NCBI GenBank assembly: GCA_000469685.2
Contig: LS997567.1
Coordinates: forward strand, 1,584,302-1,648,301
DNA: 64,000 nt
Direction of reading: 5' to 3'
Source: Haemonchus contortus
Taxonomy: Eukaryota > Nematoda > Chromadorea > Rhabditida > Trichostrongylidae
Shown: in pieces, positions 26,101 through 36,362 of the stretch
Numbering within the stretch: the first letter of the stretch is position 1
Layout: every line of letters begins with the position of its first letter
Notes under the pieces: model-generated
The model's input: the letters and a program-made list of their open reading frames with translations, nothing else
Told to the model about the DNA's origin: nothing
The model's database searches: none
Position numbers and translations under genes: made by a program

Positions 26101-29100
26101 TTATGCTTATGAGTGAATGAATTATTGCTTACCGTAGTCAGTTATTTGCACCAGGACCCACACGTACGCAATGACCCCTATTATGTAGCTCGCCCAAACG
26201 CCCACTCTTCTTTACTCGTCCGGTCTCATCTCGTCCAGCCTCCATTCTAATGATTTTTCGAGGCACTTTCCCACTTTGGAAACATCGATTCACGCAGTTT
26301 CTTCGCCTTTATAGCACTATTTTCTATCTGATCTTCCATTTTTCGTCATAATCTGGATTACCCTAAATTATCGTGAACTGTGCCCTTGAGAGGTATCCGG
26401 GTTACCCTAGTATGAAAGTAGCAGTGGGAGAAAATTAGCACTATTATTCTCATAGAAAAATGAAACACACTCACTTTTTTACGAAGAAATTCGAGAATGG
26501 CGGTAACTCCATACTTTGACTTCTGGAGTGGTTGCCCGCTCGATTCGACTGATCCTCCTTCCGTTTCTTCCTCATCTTCTATATCTTCTATTTCGACAAT
26601 ATACTCTTCATCGTCATATTCGTTACCTACACTATTTTCATTGTAATCTGTTAAACAGTAATCAGTTTCGCCATTCCGGTTGCCATCGCTGCGATAATCT
26701 GTTCTGAACTGCTGTGACTGTTGCCGGAAGTGTGTTTCATTCTGCAGATGCGCTTCAACAGACTCCAGTTGGACGACTCCATTTTCATCTGAATTCAATG
26801 TAAGTCGTTCCATGGTTCGCACTTCTGATTCCTCTTCTTCGTGCGCCACCTTCGAATTCTCCTTCTCTTGCCTATTCTCTGCTCCATCAGCTTGCTTTTT
26901 CTTTATGTCTACTACTCCAGTACTTTTTCTTTCCTCGATTAGTAACTTCTGCATGGCAAGTTCCATTTCTTGGATTTCGGGAACGATCATCGGTGGATTT
27001 TCTTTGGCTTTTTCCCTCGCTTCTTGCTCCTGCGAAAAGATTATGTCTTCTAGAGTTTTCTCTTTTGTTTCCATTTCATCTCGTTCTAGTGTCTCCTCTG
27101 GAGGGATTTTGTCTCTTTGTTCTTCCTGTTGGTCTTCCTGTATTTCCTGTTGTCCATCCTGTTGAGGAATTTCTTCCTGTTTTCTTTGCGCATATGGGAA
27201 CACCACGTGAAAATTCCACTGACGACGAATTCCACCGCAGTCGATTTTGTAGACTATTTGGTGTTTCATATAGTTGATAACATAAAACATACTCTGAAAT
27301 ATACGAATCACAAATTGGGCATCGAAGCAATTCGCAAGTTCATGGAAAGGCCCACGTTCTTAGTTGATATGAGAAACGTGCCAACTATCCCACGGTTTTC
27401 ACACATTACCCACTTCAATCACCGACTGGCTGCTTTCATAGTCCACGATTTGGCCCGCGAGCGACCGACCGAGCGGGGGACTACTCGTCCTGCGGTATCG
27501 ACCAAAATTCAGCTGTAAACGAGAGGCAAGCGCCGGTCCCGGCCGCTCGATCGATCGGTCGGTCGGTCGCTCGAGGGCCAAATCGTGAACTAAGAAAGCA
27601 GCCATTCACTTCTATGAGAGGCCCGGGTACCACGAGAGAGCATCCCGTTCAGAAAAAGTTTCACATCCGAGTACTTGTGGCAGGCGTGCATCAATCTCAC
27701 GATGGAGAAGAGGGATCAACTCGGGGCAAAGACGCCCAGGTAAACCAGAAATCCACAGAGTAAAGGCGCCGATACCTACTCCACTGGGGCGGCAACCCTA
27801 CCCTTCTACTGAGAATTCATATCTCCTCCTTCATGGCGCGCGACCGCGCGCGATCGGCTGCTGCGAGCGTGGCGTCGTTTTCGGGGAGAAGATACCGGAT
27901 AAGCTCCACCGTAGCGAGGCATCGTAGTGCCAACATTTCACATGCGTAGCTTATGGTCCCCTGTTTTGACTTTAGAGAAATGACTAACTGTCATATGCTG
28001 CCCCACCATACACCGGAACGTTTTGGTATCATAGACAACCCCCAAAGCATAGCCTAGCCAACCAAAAAATAGAACTTGGAATGAATTCAAGGACGGGCAA
28101 TGAACTTGCGAATAGCTGAAATTGACCATAGTCACTGTGTGCGCTTACCCCACGGAAACCCAACACATAGATGACATCCGGTGTAAAACAACATGGCCTA
28201 AATCCTTTGAGCCAGGGGCATATTGGACGACTTGTTACTAATTTGATCGGATTGTTGCTCAAATCTGAATTAGATGGTATTATTACACTGGTTTCCACAA
28301 AATAAAGGGTAAAAGAAGAAGAATGATCAAACCTAAAGTGCAAAACACTATATTCCCGTTATGGCCCAAAAGCACGAGCTCATCAAAGGCTGAATGCATA
28401 TGGCTAATCGGTTTCCGTGAGAAGTGCTTGTTCAGCTGAAAAAAGGCTAATCGTATCGATCTTTGATTTCCAATACTACGAAAAAATCATGGCGTTCAAA
28501 ATCTGTCGGAAACTTCGCCATAGTATAGGAGTTTTCTGGGATGTTCGGTCGAGCCGAGCGAGTAAGTAACCGGACTCGAACTCGTCAAAGAGTACATGTC
28601 ATATATGCGGTGACAGTTGCACAATTATAGGGTTAAACAGTAAGGGAGAGGGAACCGTATATGTTGTGAACACACAAGCCTCGAGGCTTCTGAAATGTTT
28701 CTATGAAAATTTCCAAAACATTCCAGAAAAATCTAAACCAGCACGAACGTTTCGGCAGATCCTTTCGGGACGCCCTAACAACATCCTTTTTGATATCACA
28801 GTGTACAGAGAATATCCCAAGATTGCCAACTAGGACAAACCTGAGGCTTCCAAGAGTGCCACATGGGGAGCTGCAGGGTCAAAAAGCGGCCAAAATAGGG
28901 AGCAACAAGAGCTCAGAGGCCGACTTTGTCAACGTCTACACCCAAAGGTGGACGAGTCTTCTGTAGAGTCTGCACCATTCTTCTTCTTCTTCTTATTCTT
29001 CAGCGTTTGTCCCGCTTGTAGGCGGGGTCCGCTTTTCTGATATGTTGACGCCACTTCTCCCGATTGAACGCTTGATCGGGGTGTATGTTAACCGCTTTGA

Positions 29101-32100
29101 GATCTTCGTGCAACGTGTCAAGCCACCGCTGTTTTGGACGTCCTCTAGGCCGCTTTCCGGACACTTCAAGGTTGAGACCGATCTTGCGGACACTGTCGTC
29201 CTTTGCGCGAAGAGTATGACCGTACCATCGTAGACGAGCTTCGCGCATTTTATCGACAATGGGCGCTACACCGAATCGCTCCCTGATGGCGTCATTACTT
29301 ATGCGGTCTAAGCGTGTTACTCCGGCTGTCCAGCGCAGCATTTTGGTCTCCATCACACTGAGACGGGCTTCAACCTCTTTGGTTGCAGGCCAGCATTCAG
29401 CGCCGTAAATTGCGACCGGCCGGATGACGGTTCTGTAGATCTTGGATTTGAGACGCACAGGGATGTTCTTATCGCAGAGTACGCCAGTCATTGAGCGCCA
29501 CTTCAACCACGCTGCATTCACGCGAGAATTTGTTTCAAAACCCAGGCTGCCGTCAGACGCAATTGCCGATCCAAGGTACTTGAAGGTTGTTGTCCGTGTG
29601 AGCTCAGTGCCATTGATCTTGATAGAGCCTGGCTCGCTCGAATCAGTGGTCAAGTACTCAGTCTTTTTGACGTTTAACCTGAGCCCGAACATAGCCAGAC
29701 GGTCGGACCAGGTCTGCACCTGTGATTCGAGCTCGCTTTTGTCTTCGCTGGCGAGCATCACGTCGTCGGCATAAAGAAGCGTCCATGGAGCCGGCTTCTG
29801 GAGGTCTTTTGTAATGGCATCCATGACGACAACAAAAAGTAGTGGGGATAACGCAGAGCCTTGGTGTACTCCGACGGAGATGGGAAATTCCGTCGATGTG
29901 CCCGCTGCTGTTTGCACTCGGCTCTTTGGGCTAGTGTAAAGGATGCGCACCCACTCAATGAGCTCTTCGGGTACGCCATGCTGCCGTAAGGCATACCATA
30001 TGACGTCACGTGGAACGCGGTCGAAAGCCTTCTCCAAGTCAAGAAAGGCGAGATGTATCGGTCTTCGTTTCTCGCGATGCTTTTCTAGAAGAAGACGAGT
30101 GGCGTGTATGGCATCGATGGTGCTACAACCAGCTACGAAACCACACTGGTTAGTGGTCAGCTCGACGATATCCCGGATACGGCTGTCTACAATTCGCTCG
30201 AAGATTTTCATGCTGTGCGAAAGCAAGCGAATTGGACGGTAGCAGGTGCAGTCCCCAGGACTGCCCTTCTTCTTCCAGATAGGAATCGTCGTGCTCTGTT
30301 GCCAGCTCTCAGGCACCTTCCTCTCTGCAACGACCTGGTTGAAGAATTCCGTCAACCATCCTGCAGGATTCCAGCCTTTCGATTTCCACAAGTCCGCTGC
30401 TAAGTCGTCGGGGCCAGTTGCTTTGCCTGATTTCATCTTCTTCAAAGCCGTAATGGTCTCATTCACGGTAATCTTCTGGACGGGACCGTGTACTGGTGGA
30501 GCGCAGGGGATGGCGGGATGAGCGAATTCGATTGTTGAGATGTCTGCGAAGTACTCCCGCCACCGTTTCAGTGTTTGCCTGCGGTCCGTTAAGAGGTGTC
30601 CGTTCTCGTCATTTATGCCGAAGAATTTTTCTATATCCTCGGTCTGCCGGTTGCGGGTCTTTGCGAGTCGGTAAACGTACCGCTCGCCTTCCCGAGACTC
30701 GAGTTTCTTATTAAGTTCGGCATAATGAGCTGCCTTCTCAGAGGCAACGGCCTTCTTCGCCTCTTTCTTCGCTATCTGATAGCGTTGCCAGTTGTCATCC
30801 GTCCTCTCGCTAAGGAATGCGTGGTACTGCTTTTTCTTCTCACGGACCTTATCCCTGACATGGTCCGTCCACAGCCATGTTTGCTTATCGAGCTTTCTTC
30901 GTCCAGGCTTGGTCATGCCAAGCTTCGACCGCGCAACCCGGGTTATCGCTTCCGCAGCTCCCTTCCAAGTTTCTTCGACAGTCGTTACCGCTGGCAACAG
31001 AATGCTGGAAACGACGGCCGCTTCTTTCTCCTTCAGTCGCCACCACTTGATTCTCGCCGGCCCACACCTTTCTGCTAATTTCGATTTCGGCGGGGCGATC
31101 TTTAAAGTACAAATCAGTGGTCGGTGTTGTGTTGCGACCGTTTCATAGGGAACTGTAGAGTCTGCACCATTCACGAGTGAAAATTCAAACAACTAGTCGT
31201 GCCCCTTGGGGACACTGGAAGGTAATTTGGACAATTCTGGCCTAATTGTAAGTAGTCAACTATTTTGCACTGTAACTAATGAAATCTCGTCCGAATACCC
31301 CTACCACTCCACTTCTGCCATGGTAATCTCGTACAACCATCTACTTTCACTACTTTTAAGAATCCATGAAGTTCATGAATTCTGCAGATGTTCTCTCTCT
31401 CCGCCATCGATGCACTATTCTCCATCAACACTTCATTTTTTCAGGTAAAAAAGGTACCTCAAAATTACTGGGGTGTGCGATGGTGTCGCGATTCAGGTGG
31501 CTCTTCAAAGGCTTTCCATCAGTTAGACCCACCCTTGATCAAACCGAGTCACAAATATTATAGCTGTGCCAGGACTAGAACAGAACAACGCGGATGATGG
31601 ATATGTTAAATGGGTATGGAGGTCATTACCAGTACCGCCAACGAGGAACTTGTTCTCATCGAAAGTTACTCAATATGTTAGTGGAAATGCACGAAATATT
31701 ACCTCCTTCATTGTTTTGCAGACGGCATCTTGCTGACCGTAGGCGTACTTACAGAAGAACACGTTTCCGCACTTCGATCCAAGGATCAAGTATAACTGTC
31801 TATTCCCAACAAGGGCTATCGTCATTGAGGATATGAAAACTGGGCCTTTCAGTCGAAGCTCTTTGATTGCTTTCTTGAGGGAAATTTTTCCAATATTCAT
31901 TTTACCCTCCACCGATAGCAAGTCCTGAATGGCAGAAAGAGTTTTAATGAAATAGGGTACACCACCAAAGATAATGAAAACAGAGACTCTGCGAGAGGAT
32001 GATCCTTTACCGCTGTGTGGTTAACTTTGAATATCAGTGCGCATTTTCCAAACATCGTCACCGAAGCTACTTTTTCCTTGAATGTCCACTTGAGCCATTC

Positions 32101-35100
32101 TAGAAAGAACCTTCACTTCGAAAAAATCTCATTATTTCCAAAAGTCGATATGAATATGAGTTTCTGAGCTGAGAGATGGTCGTCAGTTGGTAAAATTGTC
32201 GGAACCGTGGAATTGGATATAAGAAATCAAACGGATTTCCAGGAATATCAGGGTCATGGCCCCTTAATAGGATGACTAGAAAGTGCAAGAGTGATTTGAA
32301 GATGAGAAAATCAATCCCGATCAAAATCATTAGCAAGAGGGGGTAGGAGAGGGGACGTGAATGCCGTTCCCATGCTCTACCACGGAAAACAAGGCTCCTT
32401 CCCGCATTTCAGAACCGCAGTCTTTCGCCCATGGTCGTTCGGCTGTGTTATACCAGTATGGTTATCTAGCACTTACTGGCTATCGAGTTACTGAGTACTT
32501 TGAAAAAAAAACTCACTTTCATTCATATAGAACTTGCACGCATGATCTCCAACATGAGCCATAAAGTTTTGATCGACAATGAAAGTCGGACTTCTTTTTA
32601 CATACTGGTACACGTCGCCATCGTCATCCGTTCTGAAACTGACTGGAATATACTTGTCAAAATCCTTGGTTGATGGTGTACACGTACGAGAACTTCGCGC
32701 TGACTGCAAAGAGGTCAGTCCCTATTCGAGCAAAGGAATGAATATTCGGTATCGTCCTCCATCTCTCATGTCGCATTCGCAAATCCGCGATTTTGAAGTA
32801 AACCAAAGCACAAGAATCGTAACAGATGTACTGAATAGTTGTTTTGGAAAAAAATGAAAAAATGAACGTCGCAGTGTACTGTACCAGCGTGTCTTCATGG
32901 ATAAGTATGGCAAGAGCTCGACCGGCTTTGATATCACGTTCATTTTTGAGATTTGGCCTTCCATCTTCAAAGAGCCACACACGAAGCTGCTGAATTCATG
33001 AAATTCAGTTAGCTTTGATCATATAAATATAGATCGATCAAACTTTCAGTTAGTCATCATGTTCGGAGTTTTGTAAGAGAAATTGAAGAACGTCAGAAGT
33101 ACTGCTGCGGACCAAAGGAGGTCATGATCGATAGTCACAACATATTCGCGGGTGGTCAAAGGCAGTGCGCAGAGACCAGAACAAGTTCGGGTGAACGAAT
33201 AAACAAAAGCCGTTAACTTTGACCCATTTCCAATTTACAGGGATATTTGAATGAAAGAAAAATATTTGTATCTGACCCACGTCATCATCGCCGATGGTAT
33301 AGTAGAAGTTCTCACTATCATGGCAGACGAGGCGAATCTTCTTCGAGTGCCCATACGAAGTAGCTATCATGTTGTAATTCCTGATATATGCGATATATAT
33401 AGAAATCCAAAGGAACTAGTGAGCTGCATCACCTAGCTTGTAGAAGAACACACCGGGTTCAAGCAGAGGAATCAATAAAATCAAAATGATTGACCTTTCG
33501 ATAGTTTTGAGAGCAATAGAAAGAAGAGATCGGTTGAAATAAGGGACTTTTCCTCCTTCGTTAGAAAAACAGATCATACTGTAGAGATACTATGCATTAA
33601 AGACTTACCAATGGTACGAATCCACCAGCGCGTATTCCAAAGGGGTGTCATCCCAAAAACAGATCTGTTTATCGCTAGTAACAGCACATACGATGCCATC
33701 AAAGACATCGATATCATTTACACGATTCTGGAATGAAGTAGTGAACTTGCCAACCCCTAATTGGGTGCGCTTCGTTGCGCGCGTTCGTCGGAACTAGGTC
33801 ACGCCGCAGCCGTCGCATGCGGCGGGTCAGCCCGAGACCTCAACCAGGCGTGCCGCAAGCGAAGGGGGCGGGGTGACCTACTTCCGATGGACGCGTGCAA
33901 CGGACGTTCCCCGGCCACGGTACATCACTGCGTAACTGACCGTCGCTCCCTGTAACATTCCACTACAGAGTGGACCATTTTTCGGTGCATGAATTGCAAT
34001 GATTCCGCTCTTCGTTCCAATGATGGTAACCAGTGTGCTCCATGAGTTGCCTCTTATGTAAGCTGACGTTCTGAGATAGGCGTCGGAATAATAAAAAGTA
34101 ACAAAGTGCGAAAGAAGTCTTGCGAAAGTGGATCCACAGATAACGGAGTAATTCAATCTATTTGTGTTTTCGCATTTCCCTATAAATGTTACTTCAATTT
34201 CAATGAATTTCAAAGGGAAACTGGGCTTCCTAATTGGAAAATCGCATTCTGCACAATGTTGCTTTACATTATGTCCTGGAAGGACAGCGATTGGGTCCCG
34301 AGAAGAGCCGTCATGATCGGTTGTCCTGGAACGAACAAAATTCTGTGGAGCGTTATCTTCCAATCGCTATATAGGACAGCCATCTGAAATGGAAGAGATA
34401 GGGCTGTGTAAACCTCGGGTACCGAAAGAATGCATGCATAGAACATACACAGTCATCGGGTAACATCTGGACACACCACGGATCCACATCGAACGAGTAC
34501 GCCGACACGCCATGCACTTGTTGGGCAGAGAAAATTCGCTCATCGGTAACGAAGAGAAGACAGTGATGTCCAAGCAAAACGATGCCCTCTGAAAACACTC
34601 TTGGGAAGAGACACGACTGGTGTAAACCACGGAACGTCCACGGGCAGCTCTATACTAGGCAAGCTATCACATGCATTGTTAGGAAAACTCGTCCGGTTTT
34701 TTTTTTTGTCACGAAACACTGTAGCATAACACAATAGGAGCGGCCACATGCAATGTCAGAGAGCGGCTGACTATTTGCTTCGTTTTAGGAGCAAATCAAC
34801 ACAGGCAATATTCAAATACGATAAACTTACAGTCGTCAATTGTACCGTAACGTAATTTTAATGTTGTCCATTCTTGTGCATTTATGCCGTCTAAAAAGGA
34901 TCTCGGTAGACGTACAATAAAATTATAAGTGTTTCTGAAGTTCCTTTCCTTAGATTTGAGAAATCAACAAATGCTCGAAGCATGCCCATTTTGTGATCAT
35001 AGAGTAGGTCCCGGCCAGAATGCCTGCGACCAAATACCTCATCCAATGGTTACTGTATTGTTCACAGCGCCCAGTGCTACACGTTCTATGAAAATCATAT

Positions 35101-36145
35101 TCAGTTAATAGAAAAAATGTTCTGAACTTTAGATTAGCGTATTAACATTCTAACTTGACGCAGCAGGAAAGTTTCAGTGGCGCAAATACGTTTGATGCTT
35201 GGCTAAATGCTAAATTGAGTAACCAGAGAGTGGCTTTACCTTAAAACGACTAGTCTTCACCTCACAGCTTACGTGAACTGAGAAACAGGCTATCTTGTGT
35301 GTTTCATGTTGGGGCGGCCTATACCGGGTAAGTGGGGTTAGGCAGGCCCACACTGTTATATCCGTGAAGGGCGCAACCAAGTACGAGCGTATTGCCGACA
35401 AGAAAAGCGTTATTCTAAATGAATACAACAAATAAAAAATGCATTAAAAGGAAGCCAGTCCAACGACGGTAATTCATCCCGACATGACAGCTGACCATAC
35501 CTCGACTTCTGGCTGGTAGACTGCTACCGTCTCACCTAACAACCAATTCCGCTCTCTTGTTCAATACTTACGCAGTGAATCTACCAACAAACTTCATAAA
35601 GAAAAAATTGCGGTCTTTCGCCGAACAGCGCTGTGCGAGTACACTTACCAGCTACGGAGAAAAGTTGACGTATCTCAACTGCTTGCGGTAGATGAATCGA
35701 GCACATTAACTTGTGTTCGACCATTTCAAAAACGTCCAAGTACGAGCCATTCCCTGCAATTATCCTGGTTATTTGTAGCAAATTATAATAAATGCGGAAA
35801 AGAAAAAAACAAAAGAAAATGTAAGCCATTACTCCGACTACCCCTCCCCCCTCCCCCCCCCCCCCCCCTCTCTCTCTCTTACAAATTCATGATTCTCCGA
35901 TCATAAGATCTCTTACGGCTGGCCGTGCTGGTACAAGCCGGTAAGCGTTTGACTGCATATGTCTACAAATTCTTCTCAAGCGAATTATCATCTATTCCAT
36001 CACTAGTGGCTTTATAGCCAACGTAATGCTTTAACTTTACCTATCAAAAAATTACTTAACTACTCTTTTTTGAAAAAAAAGTATTACCTGAGAAAAGATG
36101 GTCCTTGTGGACGACAACAGCGAGACGTCTGCAGAAAGCTGCCAT
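20164..36145 (-). CDS. WDR6: WDR6/Trm734-like WD-repeat protein, 20 exons
   Basis: Exons on the minus strand: 36145-36088, 35753-35649, 34890-34831, 34718-34656, 34588-34414, 34070-33941, 33727-33609, 33380-33281, 32989-32885, 32703-32517, 32099-32011, 31924-31703, 27293-26475, 25671-25506, 25189-25052, 24461-24370, 22651-22483, 21908-21808, 20461-20397, 20254-20164 (TGA). All phases agree and give about 1,017 residues (human WDR6 has 1,121). Local resemblance to human WDR6, from memory, runs in order: LFSGNGSYLDVFEM near the start, SAYIRGNSW, a GDDDQLRVW blade, KYGVTAI, VSEDHFMHVF, RVDNRRLISL, and VVGDGMEII near the end. WDR6 partners the FTSJ1/Trm7 tRNA 2'-O-methyltransferase. Some human blades seem absent. 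The exon 2/3 and 9/10 joins are the least certain. The start is 8 bp from a TTTTCAG acceptor, probably a spliced-leader site. Confidence 0.82.
21561..21697. mobile_element. Foldback MITE (GCTGCTTTCATAGTCC family), copy 1
   Basis: The left end GGCTGCTTTCATAGTCCG and the right end CGGACTATGAAAGCAACC are inverted repeats, extended inward by GC-rich GGCCGGC arms. The centre is GC-rich. It sits in a WDR6 intron (20462-21807). Two related copies are at 27428-27603 and 36169-36362. No transposase is present, so the superfamily is unknown. Confidence 0.75.
24013..24274. mobile_element. Long foldback element in a WDR6 intron
   Basis: Two arms of roughly 115 bp are inverted copies: the left has TACGTGCGTCCGAGGACGCG and GCGCGGCGAAGTTC, ending in AGTAGAGTAG; the right has their reverse complements (CTACTCTACTTC, GAACTTCGCCGCGC, GACGCACGTA). 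The spacer is about 25 bp. Such a near-perfect palindrome is typical of a non-autonomous transposon. It has no coding capacity and lies between WDR6 exons 16 and 17. Confidence 0.7.
26475..27293 (-). other. Large acidic-linker exon of WDR6
   Basis: This 819-nt exon encodes residues of about 472-744 of the WDR6 model, far longer than the other exons (41-222 nt). It begins with a blade remnant (YKIDCGGIRRQWNFHV) and ends in YGVTAILEFLRKK, which fits human WDR6 around GVTSV. Between them lie about 200 residues dominated by Glu, Gln, Lys and Asp, with runs such as QEDQQEEQRDK and EEEESEV and a tract of DDEEYIVEIEDIEDEEE. In human WDR6 the same position is a Gly/Ala/Ser-rich loop. The insert is probably disordered or coiled and may be species-specific. 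A GTGAGT donor and a TATTTCAG acceptor bound it. Confidence 0.75.
27428..27603. mobile_element. Foldback MITE (GCTGCTTTCATAGTCC family), copy 2
   Basis: The ends GGCTGCTTTCATAGTCCACG and GTGAACTAAGAAAGCAGCC are inverted repeats, continuing inward as ATTTGGCCC/GGGCCAAAT. The interior is GC-rich with CGATCGATCGGTCGGTCGG-type runs. It lies in the WDR6 intron between exons 12 and 13, 134 bp upstream of exon 13 in the gene's direction. Confidence 0.8.
27790..27900. repeat. Dispersed GC-rich repeat, copy 1
   Basis: This segment and 42505-42622 share an extended similarity, including a core CGCGCGAYYGCGCGCGATCG and the tail GGGAGAAGATACCGG. The shared part begins before the core at a CCCTA...GAATTCA stretch. 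This copy lies in a WDR6 intron. It has no coding capacity and its element class is unknown. Confidence 0.65.
28961..28980. repeat. Target-site duplication of RTE insertion, left copy
   Basis: CTGTAGAGTCTGCACCATTC at 28961-28980 is repeated exactly at 31153-31172. The two copies bracket the retrotransposon and mark its insertion point. Confidence 0.92.
28981..31152 (-). mobile_element. 5'-truncated RTE-type non-LTR retrotransposon
   Basis: The 2.17-kb element is flanked by identical 20-bp target-site duplications. It ends on its 3' side (minus orientation) in a short GAA-type simple repeat right after the stop codon, as RTE elements typically do. The 5' end is truncated inside the endonuclease domain, so the usual APE-like endonuclease is missing and only its tail (QHRPLI) remains. 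A single open frame runs the whole length without stops. Exact duplications and an intact frame point to a recent insertion. It lies in the WDR6 intron between exons 12 and 13, in the same orientation as that gene. Confidence 0.92.
29000..31150 (-). CDS. RTE reverse transcriptase (endonuclease missing)
   Basis: The frame of about 716 codons within the element covers a linker region, a complete reverse transcriptase domain and a C-terminal region. Landmarks in order are KSGKATGPDDL, CYRPIRLLS, the first catalytic aspartates in LAFLDLEKAFDRVPRD, VHQGSALSPLLF, and the YADD catalytic box (LLYADDVMLAS) near 29759-29776. A C-terminal segment follows with TAGVTRLDRISNDAIRERF and RPRGRPKQRWLDTL, shared by RTE and BovB-like elements. 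The frame also continues upstream into host DNA to an ATG at 31192, which is accidental because it spans the target-site duplication. Without its endonuclease the copy should not retrotranspose alone. Confidence 0.92.
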   Translation of the reverse strand, partial: PYETVATQHRPLICTLKIAPPKSKLAERCGPARIKWWRLKEKEAAVVSSILLPAVTTVEETWKGAAEAITRVARSKLGMTKPGRRKLDKQTWLWTDHVRDKVREKKKQYHAFLSERTDDNWQRYQIAKKEAKKAVASEKAAHYAELNKKLESREGERYVYRLAKTRNRQTEDIEKFFGINDENGHLLTDRRQTLKRWREYFADISTIEFAHPAIPCAPPVHGPVQKITVNETITALKKMKSGKATGPDDLAADLWKSKGWNPAGWLTEFFNQVVAERKVPESWQQSTTIPIWKKKGSPGDCTCYRPIRLLSHSMKIFERIVDSRIRDIVELTTNQCGFVAGCSTIDAIHATRLLLEKHREKRRPIHLAFLDLEKAFDRVPRDVIWYALRQHGVPEELIEWVRILYTSPKSRVQTAAGTSTEFPISVGVHQGSALSPLLFVVVMDAITKDLQKPAPWTLLYADDVMLASEDKSELESQVQTWSDRLAMFGLRLNVKKTEYLTTDSSEPGSIKINGTELTRTTTFKYLGSAIASDGSLGFETNSRVNAAWLKWRSMTGVLCDKNIPVRLKSKIYRTVIRPVAIYGAECWPATKEVEARLSVMETKMLRWTAGVTRLDRISNDAIRERFGVAPIVDKMREARLRWYGHTLRAKDDSVRKIGLNLEVSGKRPRGRPKQRWLDTLHEDLKAVNIHPDQAFNREKWRQHIRKADPAYKRDKR
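31153..31172. repeat. Target-site duplication of RTE insertion, right copy
   Basis: This is the exact 20-bp partner of 28961-28980. Confidence 0.92.
33764..33911. mobile_element. Small GC-rich foldback element in WDR6 intron 6
   Basis: About 40 bp at each end are imperfect inverted repeats: left CGTTGCGCGCGTTCGTCGGA then ACTAGGTCACGCC, right the reverse complement of CGTTGCACGCGTCCATCGGA then AGTAGGTCACCCC. The interior is GC-rich (CATGCGGCGGGTC). It makes up about two thirds of the 213-bp intron between 33728 and 33940, so the intron may owe its present size to the insertion. Confidence 0.6.
35838..35880. repeat. C-rich and CT microsatellite
   Basis: A CCCCTCCCCCCTCCC tract runs into a long C homopolymer and a (CT)n run. 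It lies in WDR6 intron 1. Confidence 0.85.
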
Positions 36146-36155
36146 TTTCTTACTG
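36143..36155 (-). promoter_or_regulatory. Likely spliced-leader trans-splice acceptor of WDR6
   Basis: In minus orientation ATTTTCAG ends at 36153 and is followed by a short leader and the ATG at 36145. A strong acceptor this close to a start codon with no matching upstream coding exon is typical of nematode SL trans-splicing. The function is inferred. Confidence 0.5.
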
Positions 36156-36168
36156 AAAATAAGTGATT

Positions 36169-36362
36169 GCCTGCTTTCAAACTACAATGGCACAACCGAA
36201 GAGTGCGCGTCCGACCGACGGTGTTGGTGTCTATGTGTTGGCTACAATGGACGCTAATGGATCACGCGACAGTGTCGTCAACAAGTGGCCAGCGCCACCG
36301 TCGGGCTGACGCGTGCTCGCAGGCGCGCTCGTCGGTTGCGTCGTTGAAGTCTGAAAGCAGCT
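36169..36362. mobile_element. Foldback MITE, copy 3, abutting the WDR6 5' end
   Basis: The left end GCCTGCTTTCAAACTAC and the right end GTCTGAAAGCAGCT are imperfect inverted repeats related to copies at 21561 and 27428. Internal arms (GCACAACCGA versus its inverted GCAACCGAC) extend the pairing. The element ends 24 bp upstream of the WDR6 start codon and 16 bp from the likely trans-splice acceptor, so the proximal promoter or outron must lie in or beyond it. Confidence 0.6.

Noticed and set aside
26812..27165. 117-codon plus-strand Ser/Phe-rich frame
   Set aside because: It is the antisense of the acidic WDR6 exon; Glu codons read as Phe/Ser on the other strand.
29442..31148. Several plus-strand frames of up to 160 codons
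   Set aside because: They are antisense shadows of the RTE reverse transcriptase frame.
35591..35649. Read-through extension of WDR6 exon 2 (ALFGERPQFFLYEV)
   Set aside because: It resembles a WDR6 blade, but the GTAAGT donor at 35648 joins in phase to the next exon, whereas the extension does not. It is kept as an alternative only.
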